Shown here: piece by piece, positions 14,533 to 21,174 of the stretch
Layout: every line of letters begins with the position of its first letter
Numbering within the stretch: position 1 is the first letter of the stretch
The notes under the pieces: generated by a model
The model's database searches: none
What the model was told of the DNA's origin: nothing
The model's input: the letters and a program-made list of their open reading frames with translations, nothing else
Made by a program: the position numbers and the translations under genes
Assembly (NCBI GenBank): GCA_036844705.1
Contig: DAIUFH010000022.1
Span: forward strand, 1-30,568
Length of the DNA: 30,568 nt
Direction of reading: 5' to 3'
Origin: DAIUFH01 sp036844705
GTDB lineage: Bacteria; Bacillota; Clostridia; Tissierellales; Tissierellaceae

Positions 14533-15723
14533 ATGACTGAAGTTTATCATGAAAGATTAAAATCTCCTATACCAAGATCAGAGCTTGACAGGAGAACTGC
14601 CGAGATTCAAAAAGCTATGAAAGAAGCTAATATCGATTGCATTTTAGCCCAAAATATATCTCAATACTTGGGTGGATGCAACAGATATATTACTGATACT
14701 ACGGCTGAAATTAATTATCCTCAATCATCTATTTTACCATCAGAAGGTGAGGTAAGATATATTGCATGTAGTGGACCACCACTAGATTTATATCCACCTT
14801 CACATTTACTAAGGATAGGTAAACCATTAGCTGCAGCACCATATTTTTCAACATTTAATTATACTAATGATTGGGAAGGAATAATGTTTGTTAAATGGGC
14901 TAAGGAAAACAATGTAAAACGAATTGGTGTGCCAGGTTTTGAAATGCTTAATTGGAATTACTATGACTATATAGTAAAAAATATGCCTAATGTTGAGATT
15001 ATTGATGTTTCTTCAATGTTTGATGAAATAAGGGCTGTGAAGAGTAAAGATGAGATTAAGTTTCTTAGAAAATCTGCTCAGGTTCTTGATAAGGTAATGG
15101 CTTATGTTCCTGCAATTGCACAACCTGGTGTAAAAGAATATGAAATCAGATCAAAACTTATGCAGCTTGTAGCTGATTTAGGTGGAGATGAGATGATAGT
15201 AACTATGGGTAGCGTTTCAGAAGATGAAAAACTTGTATTGTACCCTAGCTTTTTCCAAAATAGAACTTTGAAACTTGGAGACAAACTTTATATTAAGCTT
15301 GAATGCAGTGGTCCTGGAGCAATGTTTACTACATTGGGGAGAGCATTTTCAATAGGTTGTGAACCATCTGATGAGATGTTAAAAGAGTTGGAGGAAGTAT
15401 TAAAAGCTCAAAAAATTCTTGTTGGATTGCTTAAAGTAGAAGCTAATCCAAAAGAAATATATAACAAGTATAATGAATATCTAAAGGAAAATGGATATGA
15501 AGTTGAAACAAGTAACTTTGCATATGGACTTGGATATGACCATATTGAAAGACCAAGTATACAATCAGAGGAAACAATGGCTTTAAAAGATAATATGTGT
15601 ATGGCTGTTAATACTTCTACTTTATCAGAAGAGAAAGCTATGTTTTTAGCAGATACTTTCTTATTAACAAGTGAAGGGCCAGAGAAATTAACTAATACAA
15701 AACAAATAATATTCCGTACTTAA
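14533..15723 (+). CDS. Creatinase/M24-fold hydrolase without metal ligands (paralogue 1)
   Basis: This 396-residue protein has a creatinase N-terminal domain (about 15-165) and a pita-bread M24 domain (170-390). M24 metallopeptidases use five metal ligands (Asp, Asp, His, Glu, Glu). Aligning by eye, most are lost here: LYIKLECSGPG has Glu257 at the first Asp, TTLGR has Thr267 at the second, MAVNTS has Asn360 at the first Glu, and FLADTF has Ala373 at the second. The motif YGLGYDHIERP keeps His337 and Glu339. Creatinase itself is metal-free and cleaves creatine to sarcosine and urea, so a C-N hydrolase of that kind is more likely than a peptidase. The catalytic-His position (PSFFQNR) reads Ser here. 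AAAGGAGG precedes the ATG, 60 bases after the amidohydrolase. Confidence 0.85.
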   Translation: MTEVYHERLKSPIPRSELDRRTAEIQKAMKEANIDCILAQNISQYLGGCNRYITDTTAEINYPQSSILPSEGEVRYIACSGPPLDLYPPSHLLRIGKPLAAAPYFSTFNYTNDWEGIMFVKWAKENNVKRIGVPGFEMLNWNYYDYIVKNMPNVEIIDVSSMFDEIRAVKSKDEIKFLRKSAQVLDKVMAYVPAIAQPGVKEYEIRSKLMQLVADLGGDEMIVTMGSVSEDEKLVLYPSFFQNRTLKLGDKLYIKLECSGPGAMFTTLGRAFSIGCEPSDEMLKELEEVLKAQKILVGLLKVEANPKEIYNKYNEYLKENGYEVETSNFAYGLGYDHIERPSIQSEETMALKDNMCMAVNTSTLSEEKAMFLADTFLLTSEGPEKLTNTKQIIFRT

Positions 15724-15741
15724 CAGAAGGGGGCTGAAGAG

Positions 15742-16926
15742 ATGAATCTTAAGGAAAGAATAAGAAAACCAATATCTGATAAAGAATTAAATAGAAGATG
15801 GACAGCTATTAGGTCAATAATGAAGGAAAAAGATATAGATGTTTTGCTTACTCAGGGTAGCAATATGCATCTTGGTGGATATGTTAGATATCTTACAGAT
15901 ATTCCGGCAGAGTACAATTATTATATGACAGTTTTAATGCCAAAAAATGATGACATGACAATCATTAGAACCAGTGATTCCAGAATTCCTCAATGGGCAT
16001 TAAGAGGAGTAGAAGATGTGCTATATGCTCCTATGGCTCCTTCTTTAAATTATACAAGCAAGATGCAAGCCGACTATGCAATTAATTATATTAAAAAGCA
16101 TAACTTCAAAAAAATTGGGTATGCTGGAAGGGGACTCTTAACGACAGGGTTAATTACCAATATACAATCAAAACTTGAAAATATTGAATTAGTAGACATT
16201 ACTGATGAATTTGACTTGGTTAAATCAATAAAAAGTGAAGAAGAAATGATCCTAGTAAGAGATACTGCAAGGCTTCATGATCATATTTGGTCAGCACTTC
16301 CTTCGATTGTCAAGGTTGGAATGACTGAATATCAAATTAGAGCAGAGGTAGCTCAATTGTCTATGAACCTAGGTAGTGAAGAACAGCTTCTGTTTATAGG
16401 TACAGCAGAGCCTGGGGAACCTTGTGGAATGCCAACTCATGTTTATCAGAATCGTAGAGTTAAGGAAGGGGATTATGGAGTTTTATTGTTAGAGGTGTCT
16501 GGTCCTGGAGGGTATTATTGCGAATCAGCAAGAAACTTTTGTTTTGGAGAACCATATAAGGAACTAGCAGATGCTTGGGAAGTAGCTGTACAGGCACAAA
16601 AATTAACAGCTGATTTACTTGTTCCAGGGAATTGTGCTGTTGAAATAGTCGAGGAATACAATGATTTTGTAGACAGCAAGGGCTATTGTAAAGAAGGAAG
16701 ACTATATGGGCATTCACAAGGGTATGATTTAGTTGAGAGACCTGCATTTATGGCTCATAATGAAAATGGTGATGAGACTATGAAGATTTGTAAAGACATG
16801 AATATATCACTTCATCCATTTTTAACTGATGATAAACAAACAGTATATGTTAATGATAATTTCTATGTTACTGAAAATGGTGCAGAACGAATTCATAAAA
16901 CAGTGCAAGAAATAATTATTTTATAA
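15742..16926 (+). CDS. Creatinase/M24-fold hydrolase without canonical metal ligands (paralogue 2)
   Basis: This 394-residue protein is a tandem paralogue of the preceding one with the same two-domain creatinase architecture. PTHVYQNR keeps His233 at the place of the creatinase catalytic His, which paralogue 1 lacks. The M24 metal positions are altered: LLLEVSGPGGYYCESARNF has Glu251 and Glu261 in place of the two Asp, YGHSQGYDLVERP has Asp329 where His is usual, and ISLHPF has His358 where Glu is usual. A metal-free C-N hydrolase, possibly a heteromer with paralogue 1, is the best guess. Creatine is only one of several possible guanidino or ureido substrates. It starts 18 bases after paralogue 1, and a terminator follows, so it is the last gene of the main operon. 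Confidence 0.85.
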   Translation: MNLKERIRKPISDKELNRRWTAIRSIMKEKDIDVLLTQGSNMHLGGYVRYLTDIPAEYNYYMTVLMPKNDDMTIIRTSDSRIPQWALRGVEDVLYAPMAPSLNYTSKMQADYAINYIKKHNFKKIGYAGRGLLTTGLITNIQSKLENIELVDITDEFDLVKSIKSEEEMILVRDTARLHDHIWSALPSIVKVGMTEYQIRAEVAQLSMNLGSEEQLLFIGTAEPGEPCGMPTHVYQNRRVKEGDYGVLLLEVSGPGGYYCESARNFCFGEPYKELADAWEVAVQAQKLTADLLVPGNCAVEIVEEYNDFVDSKGYCKEGRLYGHSQGYDLVERPAFMAHNENGDETMKICKDMNISLHPFLTDDKQTVYVNDNFYVTENGAERIHKTVQEIIIL

Positions 16927-16948
16927 CGCTAAGTAATAATTTTAAAGC

Positions 16949-16990
16949 AGACTTCATATATGACTAATAGTCAAAATGAAGTCTTCTTTT
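16949..16990 (+). terminator. Terminator after the BMC operon core
   Basis: AGACTTCAT (16949-16957) pairs with ATGAAGTCT (16976-16984), followed by TCTTTTAAG. The 18-base loop is rather large and the T-run is interrupted, so some read-through into the next gene is likely. Confidence 0.7.
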
Positions 16991-17044
16991 AAGATTATAA
17001 TAAAATATGATTTTATAATAAGTGTATATTAGGAGGTTTAATAA

Positions 17045-17983
17045 ATGAAAATTGCAATAATAGGTGCAGGGGCAATGGGGAGTTTATTTGGAGGACTCTT
17101 ATCAGATAAATGTGAAGTATGTTTGTATAGTACCAATACTAGCTATGTAGAAGCAGTCAATACCAATGGACTAATCATGACACAAGGCGATAAAAAATAT
17201 GTGAAAAAGGTAAGGGCTACAAATAAAGCTGAAGAAATTGGAACTTCGGATGTTGCAGTTATATTTGTTAAATGTACTGGAACGGAGAAAGCTATTCAAG
17301 ATGCAATGGTAAGTAGTATCAACAAAGATACAATAGTTGTTACTTTACAAAATGGAATCGGTAATGTAGATATTATAAAAAAATTTGTCCCTGAAGATCA
17401 AATTGTTTATGGATATACAACCTTGACAAGTGATAGAGTTGCCCCAGGTCATATAGAAATGACAACGATAAAAGAAGTTGATACACATTTATGTCCTATA
17501 TCAGATTCTGTTATGCCTAAATTAATCCAGTTTATCGATAGCCTTAACGCTGTGGGTCTAAATGCGAGTATACCTAATGATATCGATGAAAAGATTTGGT
17601 ACAAACTTATGGTAAATGCTTCGGAAAATACATTGTGTTCAATTTTTAAAATAAATGTTTCACAGTTAATGATACAAACTCGTGAATCATTTGAAATCGC
17701 CAAACAAGTCATCTACGAGGTTTCAGATGTAGCTAGAGCAAAAGGAATAAATATTAGCAGAGAAAAGGCTCTAGAGCATGTTATGAGAGTTACACGCTCG
17801 GTGCCAGAACATGTTCCTTCGATGGTACTGGATATAATAAATAAGAAGAAAACAGAGATTTCTTCCTTAAATGAAGCTGTTGTTAAAGAGGGCAAAGAAC
17901 TAGGAATACCAACACCTATTAATGGAATGATTGTAAACATAATTAGAACCATCGAAAAAAATTATGATAAGACCATTGATTAA
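17045..17983 (+). CDS. Ketopantoate reductase (ApbA/PanE) family oxidoreductase
   Basis: The 312-residue protein has an N-terminal Rossmann fold with GAGAMG (7-12) and a helical C-terminal domain with EKIWYKLMVNA. In that segment Lys187 and Asn191 match the catalytic Lys and a substrate-binding Asn of PanE, and TLQNGIG supplies Asn103. PanE reduces 2-dehydropantoate to pantoate with NADPH, but the family also contains reductases for other 2-oxo acids. No other pantothenate gene is nearby, and the gene follows the BMC operon by 118 bases, so a role in reducing a BMC-derived oxo acid is possible. A terminator at 16949-16990 separates it from the operon. AGGAGG at 17031-17036 precedes the ATG. 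Family is sure; substrate is not. Confidence 0.88.
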   Translation: MKIAIIGAGAMGSLFGGLLSDKCEVCLYSTNTSYVEAVNTNGLIMTQGDKKYVKKVRATNKAEEIGTSDVAVIFVKCTGTEKAIQDAMVSSINKDTIVVTLQNGIGNVDIIKKFVPEDQIVYGYTTLTSDRVAPGHIEMTTIKEVDTHLCPISDSVMPKLIQFIDSLNAVGLNASIPNDIDEKIWYKLMVNASENTLCSIFKINVSQLMIQTRESFEIAKQVIYEVSDVARAKGINISREKALEHVMRVTRSVPEHVPSMVLDIINKKKTEISSLNEAVVKEGKELGIPTPINGMIVNIIRTIEKNYDKTID

Positions 17984-18135
17984 ATTTAAAAGATTATAAT
18001 ATCTATCATAATAAAATTAATTTTGCTTAATAATTAGTATCGTAGTATTAATATTGATATTCTGATAACTTATATTCTAGTAACATTAATACGGAAAAGA
18101 TTTGATAAAAATTTAAAAATAAAATTATAAAGATC

Positions 18136-18156
18136 AATTGACAAATTATATTGATT
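18136..18156 (+). repeat. 21-bp direct repeat, copy A, upstream of the coiled-coil gene
   Basis: This 21-bp sequence, which contains TTGACAAATTATATTGATT, recurs exactly at 18863-18883. This copy holds a TTGACA, but no -10 box lies 16-18 bp downstream. The next TATAAT, at 18193-18198, is too far. It sits in an AT-rich 250-bp gap (17984-18233) where no gene was seen. Confidence 0.85.
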
Positions 18157-18192
18157 GTTAGAAAGCATGTAGATTTAAATATTAATGTGTAC

Positions 18193-18223
18193 TATAATAA
18201 AGCTAAGTGAAGAATAAAGGAGG
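18193..18223 (+). promoter_or_regulatory. Possible -10 box and ribosome binding site of the coiled-coil gene
   Basis: TATAAT at 18193-18198 has no clear -35 partner. AAGGAGG at 18217-18223 lies 10 bases before the ATG at 18234 and supports that start over the in-frame GTG at 18207. Confidence 0.4.
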
Positions 18224-18233
18224 TCTAATATTA

Positions 18234-18817
18234 ATGACTAACGAAGAGTTTCAGAAAATAGTATTGGAAGAGCTTAGAAACTTGAATGGGAAGGTTGATA
18301 AGCTAGACCAAGGACAGGTAAGGCTTGAAGAAAGACAAACAAAGCTAGAAGAAGGGCAAGTAAGACTTGAAGAAAGACAAACAAAGNNNNNNNNNNNNNN
18401 NNNNNNNNNNNNNNNNNNNNNNNNNNNNNNNNNNNNNNNNNNNNNNNNNNNNNNNNNNNNNNNNNNNNNNNNNNNNNNNNNNNNNNAAGACAAACAAAGC
18501 TAGAAGAAGGGCAAGTAAGACTTGAAGAAAGACAAACAAAGCTAGAAGAAGGGCAAGTAAGACTTGAAGAAAGACAAACAAAGTTAGAAGAAAGACAAGC
18601 AAAATTAGAAGAAAGACAAATAAAACTAGAAGAAGGTCAAGAGGAAATAAAAAGAGATTTAAAGGCTATTTGTGAACAAACTGCTGATTTAACTGAATTC
18701 AGAGAGGAAATTAACGTTAAAATTGATAAATTGACAGAGGATTTTAGTACAATAGAAATGGTCACATCAAAAAACTGGAGCGATATAGTAAGGCTAAAAG
18801 CTGCTAGAGTAATATAG
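18234..18817 (+). CDS. Heptad-repeat coiled-coil protein, interrupted by an assembly gap
   Basis: The N-terminus MTNEEFQKIVLEELRNLNGK leads into a heptad repeat of alternating LEEGQVR and LEERQTK units, which predicts a long charged coiled coil. The repeat continues after 100 Ns, then a non-repetitive C-terminus follows (EEIKRDLKAICEQTADL, then a helix with VKIDKLTEDF and TSKNWSDIVRLKAARVI) and a TAG stop at 18815-18817. The reading frame before the gap and the frame after it do not match across exactly 100 N, so the gap length is a placeholder and not a true frameshift. True missing length should be 29 plus a multiple of 42 bases. No membrane segment or enzymatic domain is seen. Similar short coiled-coil proteins of unknown role occur in Clostridia. 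It is not co-oriented in an obvious operon. Confidence 0.75.
18303..18646 (+). repeat. Tandem 42-bp (2 x 21-bp) coding repeats
   Basis: Units of 42 bp encode LEEGQVRLEERQTK. Two precede the gap (18303-18344, 18345-18386), one partial (18487-18499) and two full units (18500-18541, 18542-18583) follow it. Then come three 21-bp half units (18584-18604, 18605-18625, 18626-18646). The two units at 18500-18583 are identical to the unit at 18345-18386, which explains the assembly collapse. The repeat is coding and has no spacers, so it is not a CRISPR array. Confidence 0.95.
18387..18486. other. Assembly gap of 100 N
   Basis: Exactly 100 unknown bases lie inside identical tandem repeats. The round number and the broken reading frame indicate a gap of unknown real size. 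Confidence 0.98.
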
Positions 18818-18862
18818 CAAGGTTAATAGCTGTTAGATAAAAAAATAAAATTAAAAATATTA

Positions 18863-18883
18863 AATTGACAAATTATATTGATT
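18863..18883 (+). repeat. 21-bp direct repeat, copy B, part of the infC promoter
   Basis: This is identical to 18136-18156. Here the TTGACA it contains is the -35 box of a full promoter. The two copies flank the coiled-coil gene. Confidence 0.85.
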
Positions 18884-18893
18884 ATCATATAAT
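18865..18893 (+). promoter_or_regulatory. Strong sigma-A promoter of infC-rpmI-rplT
   Basis: Consensus TTGACA at 18865-18870 and consensus TATAAT at 18888-18893 are separated by 17 bp. Transcription would start near 18900 and give a leader of about 185 nt. Confidence 0.85.
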
Positions 18894-18899
18894 AAATAA

Positions 18900-19057
18900 G
18901 AATTGAATAGTAAAGGAATTAAGTAGAAGTGTCCGCTTCTCACCTTATAGCTAAAGCTCATAAGGTTACAATATAACATACAATAGTTTTTTATATTACT
19001 TATAAACTATTTCTCTGACTATGTATTTTGAGCGGGTATTTCATACTCGCTTTTTAT
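18900..19057 (+). promoter_or_regulatory. infC operon leader with attenuator (L20-leader-like)
   Basis: The untranslated leader shows successive hairpins: AGAAG/CTTCT (18925-18940), ACCTTATAGC with GCT-ATAAGGT (18942-18966), and AATAGTTT/AAACTATT (18982-19011). A terminator follows, GCGGGTA/TACTCGC (19032-19050) with five T. In Firmicutes this operon is commonly repressed by ribosomal protein L20 binding its leader and promoting termination. The layout here fits that, but the L20-binding site itself was not verified. Confidence 0.7.
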
Positions 19058-19084
19058 ATTTTTGAAAAAAATAGGAGGTGCTGG

Positions 19085-19597
19085 ATTATTAAAGAGCTTC
19101 AGATTAATGAAGAGATAAGAGAAAAGGAAGTCAGACTAATTGATGTTGATGGAAGTCAGCTAGGTGTAGTTCCACTGAGAAAAGCCTTAGAAATAGCTAA
19201 TGACAGAAAATTGGATTTGGTTAATGTAGCTCCAAATGCTAAACCACCGGTTTGTAAGGTTCTTGATTATGGAAAATACAAATATGAGGTAACAAAGAAG
19301 GAAAAAGAAGCTAAAAAGAATCAGAAAGTTATCAATGTTAAGGAAATTCGTTTAACACCAAATATTGAAACCCACGATTTAAATACAAAGGCCAATAGGG
19401 CTATTGAATTTCTAAAAAGTGGAGATAAGGTAAAGGTATCTGTAAGATTTAGAGGTAGAGAAATGGGTCATACAGAAATTGGAAATGAGGTTTTAAATGA
19501 CTTTGTTAAAGCTGTAGGAGATGCTGCTACAGTTGAGAAGACTGCAAAATTAGAAGGAAGAAACATGATTATGTTTCTAACCCCAAAATCAGAGTAA
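19085..19597 (+). CDS. infC: Translation initiation factor IF-3
   Basis: IF-3 binds the 30S subunit, prevents premature joining with 50S and checks start-codon pairing. The N-terminal domain (LQINEEIREKEVRLIDVDGS, then LGVVPLRKALEIAND), the lysine-rich linker helix (KYKYEVTKKEKEAKKN) and the C-terminal domain (VKEIRLTPNIETHDL, KVKVSVRFRGREMGH) are all present. The start is a non-AUG codon: ATT at 19085 or ATT at 19088, following AGGAGGTG at 19073-19080. This is the usual infC arrangement that lets IF-3 limit its own translation. The upstream in-frame TTG at 19028 lies in the attenuator and is rejected. The length of ~171 residues matches the family. Confidence 0.95.
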   Translation: MIKELQINEEIREKEVRLIDVDGSQLGVVPLRKALEIANDRKLDLVNVAPNAKPPVCKVLDYGKYKYEVTKKEKEAKKNQKVINVKEIRLTPNIETHDLNTKANRAIEFLKSGDKVKVSVRFRGREMGHTEIGNEVLNDFVKAVGDAATVEKTAKLEGRNMIMFLTPKSE

Positions 19598-19612
19598 GTA
19601 GGAGGATAAAAG

Positions 19613-19807
19613 ATGGCGAATAAGATGAAAACACATAGAGGATCCGCGAAGAGATTCAAAAGGACAGCTTCAGGTTTATTAAAGAGATTTAAAGCTTATA
19701 AGAGTCACAAGACTGGGAAAAAATCACCAAAGAGAGTTAGAAACCTGAGAAAAGGAACCTTGGTAAGTAAGGGAGATCAAAAAAGAATTAATTCAATGCT
19801 ACCATAG
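19613..19807 (+). CDS. rpmI: 50S ribosomal protein L35 (bL35)
   Basis: This 64-residue, very basic protein begins MANKMKTHRGSAKRFK and contains RVRNLRKGTLVSKGD, the normal L35 pattern. It is a structural component of the 50S subunit. It lies 15 bases after infC with GTAGGAGG before the ATG, and 36 bases before rplT, the conserved infC-rpmI-rplT order. Confidence 0.97.
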   Translation: MANKMKTHRGSAKRFKRTASGLLKRFKAYKSHKTGKKSPKRVRNLRKGTLVSKGDQKRINSMLP

Positions 19808-19843
19808 TTAATTAGAAATTTATATATAGGAGGATTACATTAA

Positions 19844-20194
19844 ATGGCAAGAGTAAAAAGAGGCGTTAATGCCAAGAAAAGACATAAGAAAGTATTAAAA
19901 CAAGCTAAAGGATATTATGGTGCGAAAAGCAAATTATTTAGACCTGCTAACCAGGCGGTTATGAAATCATTAAATTATGCTTTTATAGGTCGTAAATTAA
20001 GAAAGAGAGACTTTAGAAAATTATGGATTGCCAGAATCAATGCAGCAGCAAGATTAAATGGCATGAGCTATAGCAAATTTATTAATGGATTGAAAAAGGC
20101 AGATATTGAAGTAAATAGAAAGATGTTATCAGAAATGGCAATTCATGATGCTGCAGGTTTTGCAAAATTAGTAGAAATAGCTAAGGGTAATTAG
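19844..20194 (+). CDS. rplT: 50S ribosomal protein L20 (bL20)
   Basis: This 116-residue basic protein has a long N-terminal extension (MARVKRGVNAKKRHKKVLKQ) that threads into 23S rRNA and a globular C-terminal domain (LWIARINAAARLNGMSY). It is needed early in 50S assembly. In Firmicutes it is also the repressor of its own operon, acting at the leader seen at 18900-19057. AGGAGG precedes the ATG. A strong terminator begins right after its stop codon. Confidence 0.98.
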   Translation: MARVKRGVNAKKRHKKVLKQAKGYYGAKSKLFRPANQAVMKSLNYAFIGRKLRKRDFRKLWIARINAAARLNGMSYSKFINGLKKADIEVNRKMLSEMAIHDAAGFAKLVEIAKGN

Positions 20195-20222
20195 AAAAAA
20201 GTTCCAGGATGGAACTTTTTTT
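20195..20222 (+). terminator. Terminator of the infC-rpmI-rplT operon
   Basis: AAAAAAGTTCC pairs with GGAACTTTTTT around loop AGGAT, with seven T at the 3' end. It starts right at the rplT stop. Confidence 0.93.
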
Positions 20223-20284
20223 ATAAGTTACTCCAGTACAACTACCCGCTATTAATAAGATTGAAAGAAAAGTAGGGAAAAATA

Positions 20285-21094
20285 ATGATAGAAATAACTT
20301 CTTCAAAAAATCCCCTGATTAAAGAAATTAAAGCTTTATCACGGAAGAGAGATAGATGGGAAAATAAGCTTTTTGTAATGGAAGGCATAAAGATCATTGA
20401 TGAAGCTATAGAAAATAATGTGAATATAAAAAATATTTTTTACTCGGATAGGCTACTATCAAATAATGATGGCTGGTGTTTTCTTGATAAGATTAGAGAT
20501 ATGAGGAATTTAATTTACGTTGATGATAAAATCTTTAGTGAAATCAGTGATACTGAAAATTCACAAGGGGTATTAGCCACAGGTAATTTTTTATCAAACA
20601 ATATAGATAATTTATCTGACAACTCTGAACAATTTTTAATATTCTTAAATTCGTTACAAGATCCAGGCAATATGGGTACAATAATTCGTTCAGCTGATGC
20701 ATTCAATATTAGTGGAATTATAATAGGTGAAAGGTGTGTTGACCCATATAACCCAAAGGTTGTCCGAGCTACTATGGGCTCATTATTCCGTATGCCTTTG
20801 TATTTTATACACGATGATATAGGTACTATAAATAGTCTTAAAAACAAAGGATATAAAATTTATGCTACTTCTCTTGAGGAAAGCACTTCAAATTACGACA
20901 TTAATTATGAAGGGAAATTCGTTATTATTATAGGAAATGAGGCAAATGGGGTCAATGAGAGACTAATCGATTTATCAGATATGCGTATAAAGATACCTAT
21001 ACCTGGCCATGCGGAGTCACTAAATGCAGGTGTAGCTGCTTCAATTGTAATGTATGAGGTAATGAAGCAGCAGGCAAAAAATCTTGAGTTTTAG
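20285..21094 (+). CDS. SpoU/TrmH-family rRNA 2'-O-methyltransferase, RlmP/YsgA-like
   Basis: The N-terminal substrate-binding domain (about 1-100, ITSSKNPLIKEIKALSRKRD) is followed by a knotted SPOUT methyltransferase domain. The three SpoU motifs are visible: LQDPGNMGTIIRSADAF, IIIGNEANGVNE, and IPIPGHAESLNAGVAASIVMYE. It uses S-adenosylmethionine to methylate a ribose in rRNA. In Bacillus subtilis the gene at this place, ysgA (RlmP), lies directly upstream of pheS and modifies the 23S A-loop; the same neighbourhood here supports orthology. The start ATG at 20285 has a weak GTAGGGA upstream. The 269-residue length is normal. Confidence 0.88.
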   Translation: MIEITSSKNPLIKEIKALSRKRDRWENKLFVMEGIKIIDEAIENNVNIKNIFYSDRLLSNNDGWCFLDKIRDMRNLIYVDDKIFSEISDTENSQGVLATGNFLSNNIDNLSDNSEQFLIFLNSLQDPGNMGTIIRSADAFNISGIIIGERCVDPYNPKVVRATMGSLFRMPLYFIHDDIGTINSLKNKGYKIYATSLEESTSNYDINYEGKFVIIIGNEANGVNERLIDLSDMRIKIPIPGHAESLNAGVAASIVMYEVMKQQAKNLEF

Positions 21095-21112
21095 TTTATT
21101 AGGTGCTATAAT
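21084..21112 (+). promoter_or_regulatory. Promoter of pheST
   Basis: TTGAGT at 21084-21089 and TATAAT at 21107-21112 have 17-bp spacing, and a TG one base before the -10 makes it an extended -10. It overlaps the end of the methyltransferase gene. A terminator-like hairpin follows only ~15 bases after the predicted start site. Confidence 0.7.
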
Positions 21113-21133
21113 TGAGTAAAATAATTGGATATT

Positions 21134-21158
21134 AAGACCTATAGGGTCTTGTTTTTTT
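21134..21158 (+). terminator. Terminator or attenuator before pheS
   Basis: AAGACC pairs with GGTCTT around loop TATAG, followed by G and seven T. It ends the methyltransferase transcript, but being downstream of the pheS promoter it could also attenuate pheST. The 6-bp stem is weak. Confidence 0.65.
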
Positions 21159-21174
21159 AGAAAGGAGTTATACG

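Noticed and set aside
14533..16926. Two Xaa-Pro aminopeptidases
   Set aside because: The metal ligands needed for M24 peptidase activity are mostly replaced, and the setting in a BMC operon favours a creatinase-like C-N hydrolase.
9948..16926. Pdu, Eut, Grp or aminoacetone-type metabolosome
   Set aside because: No aldehyde dehydrogenase, PduL, glycyl radical enzyme, diol dehydratase or ethanolamine lyase is present in the operon as seen.
18036..18095. GTATTAAT/ATTAATAC inverted repeat in the gap after the PanE-like gene
   Set aside because: The arms are 8 bp of AT-rich sequence 32 bases apart, easily due to chance, with no T-run.
18303..18646. CRISPR-like regular repeats
   Set aside because: The units are contiguous, multiples of 21 bp and translate to coiled-coil heptads. 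There are no spacers and no cas genes.
18234..18817. Frameshifted pseudogene
   Set aside because: The frame change depends only on the placeholder of 100 N. The sequence on both sides encodes the same repeat.
19028..19084. TTG start giving a longer IF-3
   Set aside because: The segment is the attenuator hairpin and T-run. The homologous IF-3 N-terminus begins at the ATT codons after AGGAGGTG.
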